DNA of 64,000 bases from Bacillota bacterium (GTDB taxonomy: Bacteria > Bacillota > Clostridia > Acetivibrionales > JAEZXR01). The stretch is taken from NCBI GenBank assembly GCA_023419605.1, contig JAEZXR010000086.1, positions 150,283 through 214,282 on the forward strand. Direction: 5' to 3'. The notes under the pieces are model-generated. The model was not told the DNA's origin. It did not search any database and saw only the letters and a program-made list of their open reading frames with translations. Every line of letters starts with the position of its first letter. Position 1 is the stretch's first letter. Both the position numbers and the translations under genes were made by a program. Positions 50,453 through 61,000 of this stretch are shown piece after piece.

Positions 50453-50471
50453 TAACACGGAGTGATACAAT
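50442..50471 (+). promoter_or_regulatory. Promoter of the FN3/RHS operon
   Basis: TTGACA (50442-50447), an 18-base spacer, and TACAAT (50466-50471). The leader is about 200 bases. Confidence 0.6.
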
Positions 50472-50676
50472 CAGTAAGCGATTTGGTCTAATAATTTACA
50501 ATTATGGAGTTTAAATAAAGATAAACAAGATTTATGTAACTTATCAATTGTAAAAACATACAGTGCCAAACAAACATTGAAGAAAGAGGCTATTAGATAT
50601 CTAAGCTATAAAAGAAATTCTATTCACTGGCAGTAACCAATTTTAATACTTTATATTTTTTGAAAGGATGATTGAA

Positions 50677-53600
50677 TTGAAACGTATTTTGAGGTCTATT
50701 GTAAAAGTTTTTCTAACCTTTTGTATTATTGCTGCTGTAATTAATATCCATTACGATTATACTCATGCAGCTACAATTAGTGAAATTTCATCAGGAACAC
50801 TGCCCTTTAGTTTTGATAATATCTATGGGATGTACAGACTGAAAAACGGAAATATTTTTGTACATGGTACAAAATCCATACAGTCAATTGATCACGGAGT
50901 CTGGTGTGTGATAACGCCTTCTGGAGACTATGTAGCAAATGGAGATATCACTGGAGACATCTCTCGAGGAACCAATTGGCGGATATCTAATGTTTGCCAG
51001 CGTGCTAACGGGGAAATCGTTGTTTTTTATGGTTGGAGGTATGACGATTTAAACATTACCTTTAGTTTTTGTGTATTAAGTGGTAATGATTATAGTATGA
51101 TATATAAACCCAGATACAATAACGTAGGTATAGATGACGGCTTTATTGCGGACAGCCAGTTGAATGCTGATGGCACAATAGTTTGTACAGGCGCTAAGGG
51201 ACGGGTTTCTATTTTGAAAGCAGATAACACATATAAATATCTGGATAAAGCGGCAACACAGTATTATTCAAAGGTTGTAGCAGAAGACCCAGGATATAAT
51301 AACATAGTAGTTTTGGGTCAAAGATTGGCTTGGCGGTGGCATAATGGTTATCGTGATATGGGTAACTATTCAACAACTGATTTTTTTATTAGTGAGTCTG
51401 GAAGTGACTATCCTGGTTGGTATGGGGAACTCGTTGCTGGTGTGGAACCTTCTAAAAGCGCTATAAGGCGAAGCGATAATTCTATTGTGTTATGTAGCTA
51501 TGCTGGTCCATCTTTTACTATTATGAATACTGATTTAAGTTTTCAACCCCAACAGCAGTATATTAAGAATAGTTTTAAGGATAGTGGAAATGTTTGGAGA
51601 CATAACTGGTTTCATGCAGGTGCGGTTGATACAGATAATAACACTTTAGTAATACTTGCATCTGGAGATGCAGAAGTAATTAGTTCAAATAATACTTTGA
51701 GTTCTGCAGGCTATATAGGTAACCTTAGTGGGTATGGTTACATTTCTGCCGCAGTTGGAGTTGGAAAGAATAGATTCATGGTATATGAATCACTTAATAA
51801 AAAATGGCATCTATTAGCCTTGAATACTCCCCCTCTAGTTACTAGTATATCACCATCAACAGATAGTACTTTTTCTGAAGCAGATACAGCCTTTACTCCA
51901 ACTGTATCAGTGTCTGACCCAGACAATGATACAGTACTATGTAAATACTATGTGGATTCAGAAACTACACCAAGAGATACGGTTACAAATATAGCCAATA
52001 CGATAACACCTCAAACAGTTACTTTTAGTAACGGAATAAATATGAGTACATTAACAGAGGGAAACCATACTATCAGGTTTGAAGTGTCTGACGGTATTGC
52101 TTCTCCTATGTCTACATCAGTAAATATAAAAATAGATAAGTCCATACCTACTCTTGGCTCCATAGGAGTAAACTCTACCAGCTCCAGTATAGCAGTATCG
52201 GGTTCTGCCACTGATAGCATAGCAGGCCTTGATCCCTATCCCTACCGGTATACCGTAGGTAATAACGTAACCTCCTGGCTAAATGACTCATCCTATACTC
52301 AAAGCGGTCTTACCCCGAATACCTCCTATGCAGTCAAATTCGAAGCCAGGGACGCAAAGGGACATATCGCCAGTAACACCCAGAGCATTTATACCCAAGC
52401 GGTTGTACCGTCCATCGTCGTAAATAATGCAACTTCATACACCCTGGATATAAACATATCCGACAGCAATCCAGCCACCACCCAGTACCAGATATTAGCC
52501 GGCTCCCAATACGTGACCTCCACAGGAACCCTATCTACAACCCCTAGTTGGATTACTCTGACAGGGAAGAAGATTACAGTTAACAGTCTAACCCCTAACA
52601 CTACCTACAGCTTCACTGCCAAGGCAAGGAACGCGGCAGGTGTAGAAACCACCACCAGTGCGGCTGCCAGCGGAACTACCCTGGTGGCACCTCCGGGAGC
52701 ACCGCCAGCCAACCTTCGGTCTACGGGTATCACGCAAACAGGCATCACTCTGGCCTGGGATGCCGTTACCGGAGCCACCAGCTACGACATTAAGATTGAT
52801 GGAATCGACATCTTTAATGTAAGCAGCCCTTACTCCCACACAGGGTTACAGCCCAATAGTACCCACACCTACAGTGTACGGGCTAAGAATGCAGGGGGAA
52901 CCAGTGTCTGGAGTACGGTACTAACCAAAACCACACTGCCGAACCCACCTAACCCACCTGCCAGTGTAACGGCCACCAGTTCCAGTACCTCCATTACCGT
53001 TAACTGGAGCCCTGTAGCCGATGCTACCGGGTATGAGATCGAAACCAGCAGCGGAATTGTAGATGTAGGAACCAACACCACCTACACCCACATCGGACTA
53101 ACCCCTGATACCCAGTACACCTACCGGGTACGAGGCAAGAATACAGGAGGAGCCGGGAACTGGAGTCCTGCCCTTACAAAAAGCACATCGGCCTTTTCCC
53201 CCTGGACTCCCTTGAATGTAAATGCGGCGGCTACCAACACCTCCGTCATCCTCACCTGGGATTCCGTAGGAGGGGCTTCCGGGTATGACATCAAGGTAGA
53301 TGGGGTCGTAGTGAACAACGGGTCGAGTACTAATTATATCCATGGAGGCTTAATACCGGGAACCAAACACTCCTACCAGGTACGGAGCATCAACTCAGGA
53401 GGAAAGAGTGACTGGAGTCAGGAGGTTGTCGTAACCACCCTGGCAGATGTACCTCCAGTACCTTCCAACCTGCTAGCCAATAAATCCTACAACCAGATTA
53501 CCCTCACCTGGAGTCCGGTCCAGGGAGCGGAATACGATATCAAGGTAGACGGAGTGGAACGGAATAATGGAACCTCTACTACCTTTACCCATACAGGGCT

Positions 53601-55065
53601 AACCCCTAATACCCAGCACACCTATCAGGTACGGGCCCGAAAAACAGGAGGAACCAGTGACTGGAGTTCTGTTCTTACTGTTTCTACCCTGGCAGATGTA
53701 TTCGGTACGCCGGGAGGATTAAAAGGAGAAGCCGGGAACAACTCTATCACCCTCCAGTGGGATAGGGTAACGGGCGCTACGGGCTATGAACTGGAAGTAG
53801 ATGGTGCTATCCTTGACAATGGAACCAGTACTACCTGCATCCATAATGGCTTAACCCCCAATACGACGCATGTTTACAGGGTACGGGCCAAGAGAGGTGC
53901 GGAAACCAGCGGGTGGAGCGATCCTCTGGTACTCACGACCTATACCTTGTTAACACCGCAGGGTGTAACTGCTGCGTCAACAGAAACCTCCATTACATTA
54001 ACCTGGGTCAAAGTAGACGGAGCTGAAAGTTATCAGATTGAAAAGGATGGAGCAGCACCCATCAGTGTGGCCAGTTCTGTGTACGGATCGGTATATGCAC
54101 CGGCCTACACCTTTGAAGGACTGATCCCCAACACCCAGCATATATTCCGCATAAGAGCAGTAAATGTCAATGGGACCAGTGCCTGGAGCAGTCCTGTGAC
54201 CAAATCCACTCTCTTTAACGGATACAGCATACCGGCTACGGTCTCCGCTATATCCAGAAATACTTCCGTCACTGTGGTATGGACCGGAGTAGATAATGCC
54301 ACCGCTTACGATGTGGAGGTAGACGGAGTACTCATCAAGGACCTGACTCAGAAGAGCTACCAACAGACAGGGCTTACTCCGGGAAGCACTCATACCTACC
54401 GGGTACGGGCCAAGAGTGGAACAAAAGTAAGCGAATGGAGCAACCTCATCATGGCAACAACCCTGCCATACGCACCGGTAACACCTGCCAATGGTGTGGC
54501 TTCCACGACCACCAACACCATACTGGTTACCTGGGACAAGGTGGATAATGTAACCGGGTATGAGATCGAAGTGGATGGAAGCACCATCATTGACAGTGGT
54601 TCCGGCACCAGCTACCTCCATACGGCAGTATCTCCCAACACCCAGCACAGCTACCGGGTACGGTCCAAAAATGCCAGCGGAGTAAGCGCCTGGAGTGCAC
54701 CTGTGGTAGCCCAGACCAAGAACTCCTTACAGGATTATGAGCTGGCCTGCGATATCAATGAGGCCTTTAACCTGGTCATTACCGCCTCCGACATTGTGGA
54801 CCCCAGCAGCTACACCTATACCGTCACCTATAACAAGGACGAGTTGGACGTAGTGGACCTCTGTGCTGCCACGGCAAGGCTGGATACAGGCGTCGGGAAC
54901 CCTATAGGAACCGATGTGGAAATTGTACAGTTCACACCGGGTACCATTGTGTTCAAGAAACTCAGTGGCGGGTTACCTGGACAGGTATGGACGGGAGAGG
55001 TTAATAGCATTAAGTTCCGATCGAAAGTGGATGGCAATGTTCATATTAAATATTCGATTCAGTAA
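50677..55065 (+). CDS. Large secreted fibronectin type III repeat protein
   Basis: A 1462-residue cell-surface or secreted protein. Residues 1-31 are a signal peptide (MKRILRSIV, a hydrophobic core, then a cut after 'YTHA'). Residues ~35-385 are a beta-rich domain with propeller-like repeats ('YRLKNGNIFVHGTKSI', 'CQRANGEIVVFYGW', 'DTDNNTLVILASGDAE'). Then an Ig-like unit (~390-485) and ten FN3-like modules of 80-90 residues with the recurring 'GLTPNTxHTYxVRAKxxxG' pattern. A final ~110-residue domain ('LACDINEAFNLVITASD', 'WTGEVNSIKFRSKVDGNVHI') resembles cohesin/Ig-like ends. No sortase or SLH motif. TTG 50677 is the start, nine bases after GAAAGG; ATG 50668 touches the site. It lies 14 bases before the toxin gene and may anchor or display it. 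The first ~490 codons are visibly more AT-rich than the FN3 part, suggesting a chimera. Confidence 0.85.
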   Translation: MKRILRSIVKVFLTFCIIAAVINIHYDYTHAATISEISSGTLPFSFDNIYGMYRLKNGNIFVHGTKSIQSIDHGVWCVITPSGDYVANGDITGDISRGTNWRISNVCQRANGEIVVFYGWRYDDLNITFSFCVLSGNDYSMIYKPRYNNVGIDDGFIADSQLNADGTIVCTGAKGRVSILKADNTYKYLDKAATQYYSKVVAEDPGYNNIVVLGQRLAWRWHNGYRDMGNYSTTDFFISESGSDYPGWYGELVAGVEPSKSAIRRSDNSIVLCSYAGPSFTIMNTDLSFQPQQQYIKNSFKDSGNVWRHNWFHAGAVDTDNNTLVILASGDAEVISSNNTLSSAGYIGNLSGYGYISAAVGVGKNRFMVYESLNKKWHLLALNTPPLVTSISPSTDSTFSEADTAFTPTVSVSDPDNDTVLCKYYVDSETTPRDTVTNIANTITPQTVTFSNGINMSTLTEGNHTIRFEVSDGIASPMSTSVNIKIDKSIPTLGSIGVNSTSSSIAVSGSATDSIAGLDPYPYRYTVGNNVTSWLNDSSYTQSGLTPNTSYAVKFEARDAKGHIASNTQSIYTQAVVPSIVVNNATSYTLDINISDSNPATTQYQILAGSQYVTSTGTLSTTPSWITLTGKKITVNSLTPNTTYSFTAKARNAAGVETTTSAAASGTTLVAPPGAPPANLRSTGITQTGITLAWDAVTGATSYDIKIDGIDIFNVSSPYSHTGLQPNSTHTYSVRAKNAGGTSVWSTVLTKTTLPNPPNPPASVTATSSSTSITVNWSPVADATGYEIETSSGIVDVGTNTTYTHIGLTPDTQYTYRVRGKNTGGAGNWSPALTKSTSAFSPWTPLNVNAAATNTSVILTWDSVGGASGYDIKVDGVVVNNGSSTNYIHGGLIPGTKHSYQVRSINSGGKSDWSQEVVVTTLADVPPVPSNLLANKSYNQITLTWSPVQGAEYDIKVDGVERNNGTSTTFTHTGLTPNTQHTYQVRARKTGGTSDWSSVLTVSTLADVFGTPGGLKGEAGNNSITLQWDRVTGATGYELEVDGAILDNGTSTTCIHNGLTPNTTHVYRVRAKRGAETSGWSDPLVLTTYTLLTPQGVTAASTETSITLTWVKVDGAESYQIEKDGAAPISVASSVYGSVYAPAYTFEGLIPNTQHIFRIRAVNVNGTSAWSSPVTKSTLFNGYSIPATVSAISRNTSVTVVWTGVDNATAYDVEVDGVLIKDLTQKSYQQTGLTPGSTHTYRVRAKSGTKVSEWSNLIMATTLPYAPVTPANGVASTTTNTILVTWDKVDNVTGYEIEVDGSTIIDSGSGTSYLHTAVSPNTQHSYRVRSKNASGVSAWSAPVVAQTKNSLQDYELACDINEAFNLVITASDIVDPSSYTYTVTYNKDELDVVDLCAATARLDTGVGNPIGTDVEIVQFTPGTIVFKKLSGGLPGQVWTGEVNSIKFRSKVDGNVHIKYSIQ

Positions 55066-55079
55066 AGGGAGGCATAAAA

Positions 55080-58000
55080 ATGAGGTCAAAGAATTGGATA
55101 AAGAGTACATTGACCCTGCTGTTGCTGCTCATTGCCAGTTTAGTAGCACAGCCGGTACCCTCCTATGGACAAACCGGTACAGGAAAGCAACAGGAAGTCT
55201 TCATGAAAAGGGAAAAGACAGAAATACTGGTTAAGTACAAAGATAGTGCAAAGAACAAAAACAGTAAGGATTCGGTGAAGAATAAGCTAAAGCTGTCCAA
55301 ACTGGAAACAAAAGTCGAGCGGAAGGCCAGTAAGGTCGACCTGTTGGAAATTGATGAGAAGGATAACATCGACACGGTCATTCAGGAACTACGGAAAGAC
55401 CCCAATGTAGAGTATGTTCAGCCCAACTATAAGCTGAATATAATGGCAGCACCTTCTGACCCGAGGTTTACCGAACAATGGAGCCTTTTAAACAACGGAC
55501 AGGAAATCGAAGGACAAAAAGGAAGGGCCAATGTGGATATCAATGCCCTGCCTGCATGGGACCTGACAAAAGGGACTGCAACCACTGTCATAGGGGTATT
55601 GGACACAGGGATTGATATAAACCATGAGGAGTTAAAGAACAATATCTTTGTCAACACCAAGGAAATCCCCAATAACGGCATTGACGATGACCTTAACGGA
55701 TATATCGACGATGTGAACGGCTGGGATTTCGCCAACGGCGATAAAACAGTATACGATTCCAGCGAGACGGATTTACATGGGACCTATACGGCAGGTATTA
55801 TCGCAGCCAGTGCCAATAACGCCAAAGGCATCAGCGGTGTAGCGCCCAATGTAAAAATCCTTCCCTTGAAATTTATCAACGGGGATACGGGCTATACCTG
55901 TGACGCCATCGGTGCCATCGAGTATGCCATGTCCATGGGCGTGAAAATCATCAACTGCAGCTTCGGGGGTACCGACAACAACTATGCATTGAAGGACGCT
56001 ATGAAAAACAGCGGCATCCTGTTTATCGCAGCAGGAGGGAACCGTGGGGGCGATGTAGCTACCTTGCCCGTATACCCCGCCTGCTTTGATATCCCCAATG
56101 TGCTTTCGGTAGCAGCCATTGACAGCTACGGCGTCCTTGCTTCCTTCTCCAGCTACGGAAACAAGATTCATGTAGCCGCTCCCGGTATTAATGTTCTGAG
56201 CACCACCCCGGGAAACGACTACGACTATTTCAGCGGGACCTCGGTTTCGGCCCCCATCGTTACGGGAATTGCAGCCCTGGTCGACAGCTATCTGCCCAAT
56301 AAATCCTATCTGGAGATCGCCGACCGGATCAAGAACAATGTAACGGCTTGCACCAACCTCCAGGGGAAAGTAACAACGGCAGGCCGGGTTAATGCCTTTG
56401 CTGCCTTAACCAATACACCGCCTTCCCCGGATAATTACACCGGACCTGGCGGTGAAACTCCTACCATCCCGGGAGGGGAACAGGGAGGAGAAGAAGACAC
56501 CTGGTATACTCTGGACCAGTTAGCGAAAATCAAAGAAAAGTTGCATTATGGGGAGAGCGGTGTAAACCCGGCCTCCGGTAACTTTTCCTTTACTTGCAAT
56601 GATATGAGCATTGCAGCGCCAGGGTTTCAAATCAACATCAGCCGAACCTACAACTCCAGGGAGGACCGGATGGGTCCCATGGGGAGGGGCTGGACCTTCG
56701 GCTTTGAAGGCGCGGTATATGGAACAGATGTAGTGGCAGTTTCCCTACCCAACGGCGGTGTCCAGCGGTTCCGTAGGAACGGAACCACCTATACTCCGGA
56801 GGACTCAAGAAGCATCTTTGTTAAGAATGCGGACAATACCTATACCCTGACCACAAAGGATCAATACAGCTATGGTTTCAATACCAATGGCTGGCTTACC
56901 TGGATGAAGGACAGGAACGGGAATGTAGTAACCATCCAGGTAGATGCACAGGGTAAGGTACAGGAGATCATCGATACAGTAGGACGGCATTATCCAGTAG
57001 CCTACAACGCAAAAGGCCTGATTGAGACCATAAAAGACACGGAAAACAGGGTGATCCGGTATGAGTATGATGCCAACAACTATCTGGTAAAGGTCACCGA
57101 CCCCATGGGTGGAGTTATGCGGTACAGCTATGACTCCCTGGGGTACTTGAACAAAATCGAAGACCATAACCAGAAGACCGTGGAAGTCATTACCTATAAC
57201 CATGCCGTCGGTGAAAACCAGCACAAGGTATCCCAGGCCATGGACGCCATGGGGGACAGCCGGAACTTCTCCTACGATATGTTAAACCGCAAGACGACCA
57301 TCACGGATGTAAACGGCAGGGTATATACCTACTGGTTTGATACCGCCATGTACACCATAAAAGTACAGGACCCGGAAGGAAAATATTCTACAACGGAATA
57401 CTTCCTCTATGGCGGTACAAACAAATATGGCGATATAAAAACGATGACAGACCGGAACAACAATAAAACCGAATACACAAGGGATGACCGGGGGAACGTA
57501 ACTAAAATCATCAACCCGGACCTGAGTACCAAAGAATATGCCTATGATGACAAAAACAACCTGGTCATGGAAAAAGACGAAATGGGCAAACCCACCTTCT
57601 ACCTCTATGACGCAGAGAAACGCAACCTCTTGAAAAAGGCGCAGCCTTTGAACGGTGTGGATGTATATGCCGCAGGCGGCGATGAATCCAAATTTGCCGT
57701 TACCACCTACCAGTACTACACGGCAGAGGAAGCAAAAACCAACTTCGGGTGTAATGCTGCAAGCCTGCTGAAAAGCATTACCGACCCCATGAACAACACT
57801 ACGGAATACACCTATGATGCCTATGGCAGCACCCGTACAGTTAAGAACCCGGAAGGAAAGGTGACCACCCATACCTATAACACCGTCGGATGGGAAACCC
57901 AGACCCTGACGCCCAAAGGGTATGCCACCACCTACACCTATGATAAAAACGGGCTGCTGGAAAAATCCGTACAGCAAAACGGTGAAACTACCCGGATGGT

Positions 58001-61000
58001 ATACGATGTGTTGGGACAAAAGGTAAAACAAATATCTCCCAACCAATACGAGGCTGGGCTGGATGACCTTACCAACCATACCTATACGGGAGACCAGGGA
58101 ACCCGGTATGTATACTATGACAATGGAAAAGTAAAGTCGGTGACGGATGCCGAAGGCTATACCACCACCTATACCTATACGATATACGGAAATGTAGAGA
58201 CGGAAACAAAACCCAACGGCTCTAGCTACCGGTATGAATATGATGTCATGGACCGGATGGAAAAGGTATACTTCAAAGAGGATGCAAACGCGGTAGAGGC
58301 ATTGCTCCAACAATATTCCTACGCGGTTTTAAGCGACGGAAAAACGCAGAAGACGGAAACCGTCTACCTGAATGATACCGAGAAAGCCGTCACTGTATCC
58401 ATCTTTGATTATGCGGGCCGCCCGGTAGAGAAGCAAAACCCCGATGGAACCAAAACACGGGTTGAGTATAATGCCAATGGGACCCTTGGCTCCAGTACTG
58501 CTGCCAACAGTAGTACCACCTATTACAAATATGACGGACTCAACCGCCTGGTGGAACAATGGGTGCCCCTGGAGATCGAAAACGGAGAGCTGCGGTATGC
58601 CTATACCCAAACGGACTATGATAAAGCAGGCAGGAAAACAGTGGTCCGGACAGGCAAGGATAAAGTGGCCCTCTATGGAATCCCAGCTAGTTTGGTGGTA
58701 ACCAATTATGAATACTACAAAGATGGAAAAGTAAAGAGTGTATATGATGATGAAGGAAGAAAAACGGAGTACGGCTATGACGACGATGGAAACCTGTTGA
58801 GAGAAGCTGTATATACCGATGCAGCAACCACAAACATTACGGAATATGTATATAACCACCTGGGGAAAGTCGCTGAGAAAAAGGTATATGCTACGGCCGG
58901 AGACTTTGCGGGCTACGGTGTAGACGATAAAAGTCAAATCACCCTCTCTACCGTGTATACCTATGACAAGAACGGCAATCTGACGACCGTAACCACACCC
59001 GCAGGGGTAGTTACCACGTACGCTTACGACAACCTCAATCGTCAGATTGGTGTTAAGCAGCCGGGAATGGAGGAGTATGGGAACCAAGCAGAAATCAGCA
59101 GCTCCACCACGCTGAATTGGGAAGGGAAACCTGTAACGGTTGTCAATGAAAACGGAAATACCACCGCCTATGAATATAGCAAGAGAGGGTTCCTTGTAAA
59201 GGTGACGGATGCCAATAACGGGGTTACTGCATTTGAATACGACCGTGCCGGAAGAAAGATCCTGGAGGTTTCACCCCAAAACTATGATGCAGCCAAACCT
59301 TTAACGGAACTGAATCGAAGCGAATACCTCTATGATGTGATGGGAAGGGTAAAGTCTAAAATTGAGAAGTATCTAAATCCTTCTACGCAGCAATGGGAGA
59401 CAGTAAACGCCAAATCCTACAAATATGACAGCGATGGTAATGTGGTGAAGGAACTGGATGCCCTGGGCTTTGATGCAGGGACCGGGTCTACCCCAGAGGA
59501 GAAAATCAATACCGGCTACGGAACGGAATACACCTATAACCTGGTGGGGAAGGTGCTCACCGCCCTGGACCCCGTATCCAAGGAAAGAGGGCTGGATTAC
59601 AGCCAGAAGTTCTCCTACGACGGTTTGGGGAGGAAAGTATCGGAGACTAATGCCAACGGAGTTATTACCCTTTACAGCTACGATAATGCCGGAAACGTAC
59701 TAGCTGTAAAAGTAAAGAAGAACGAAAATCCAGAGGAACAAACCCTGAAGACAGCCACCTATGACCTGGCAGGCAGGCAAAAGACACAGACCGATGGAAA
59801 CGGAAACACTACGTCCTATGAATACAACAGTTTAAACAAGGTGAAGAAAGCTGTAACGCCTGGTGACGGCACCATACCCTCCAATACGATCGTGTACCAG
59901 TATGACCTGGAGGGCAATCTGAAATTCAAACAGGATGCCGTAGGAAGGGTTAACCTGTATGACTACGACAACAAGGGAAGAGTACTGGCCCAAACCCAAC
60001 AAAAAGCTGACGGAACCGAAGCCATTACCCTGACCTTCCGGTATGACAGAGCCGGTAACAAGCGCTTTGAGACGGACGGAAACGGGAATACGACAGAATA
60101 TATCTATGATGCGTTAAATCGCGTTACACAAACAAAGAAAACTGTTGGCGGGACGGTACGAACTGCCACCCTGGGGTATGACAGGAATGGAAACCAAACA
60201 ACACAGACCGACTGGTATGGGAACACCGCGGAAAACAAATATGACCCGTTAAACAGGCTCATAGAGAAACGCGACCCCTATACCATCGTACAAAAACTGG
60301 AGTACAACCGGAACAATGCCCAGGTGAAATCCTATGATGCCTTAAACAACCTAACCCAGTACCTCTATGATAAAAACAACCGCCTGGTAACCACCATCGA
60401 TCCGGAAGGGCATAGTACCAGCCAGTCCTATGACAATGTGGGGAATATCCAGACAAAGACCGATGGAAGAAATATTACCACCACCTATACCTATGACGAG
60501 CAGAACCGGCTGCAATCCGTCACCAATGCCAAGTCGGAGATCACCAGATATACCTATGACAACAATGGGAATACGCTGACCCAGACGGATGGAAATGGCA
60601 ATACTACAAATTTTGAATACAATGCGGCGAACAAGATAGCAAGGAAAATCGATGCCGAAGGCAGAACCGGCCAGCCCGGCAGCTATACCTACATCGCAGC
60701 CAAAACCGAGAGCTACACTTATTACGCCGATGGAAGCCTTAAAACACAGATAGACCGGAACGGAGAAACCATCACCTACAGCTATGACATCCATGGAAGA
60801 CTGGTTTCAAAGAGTGCAGGGGCAGAGAGTATCGCCTATACCTACGATAAGAATGGAAACTTACTGACCACTGTGGATTCCACAGGAACAACCACCCGGA
60901 CCTATGACGAAATGAACCGGGTTACCTCAAAAGATGTACCAAACTTTGGCACAACTACCTTTGGGTATGATATACTAACTACAGGAGGGGTATGGGGTGT

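Larger units (their letters stand above)
50093..50676. other. Long AT-rich region before the surface-protein operon
   Basis: No gene supported; a 66-codon minus-strand frame at 50148-50348 lacks coding character. Contents: a 20-bp perfect palindrome (50317-50356), two overlapping inverted repeats (50392-50425 and 50411-50452), and a promoter (50442-50471). The remaining 200 bases form an AT-rich leader with no recognised riboswitch. Confidence 0.5.

Noticed and set aside
50470..50676. c-di-GMP riboswitch in the leader of the surface operon
   Set aside because: Expected because such operons are often c-di-GMP controlled, but the conserved core of the known classes was not found.
51840..54720. 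Internal FN3 repeats as DNA-level tandem repeats or a CRISPR-like array
   Set aside because: The ~255-base periodicity is at protein level only; units differ strongly in DNA and are continuous coding sequence.
57282..59087. Long minus-strand frames inside the RHS gene
   Set aside because: The YD repeats of the plus strand create regular valine/isoleucine/glycine shadows; no ribosome sites or domains are seen.
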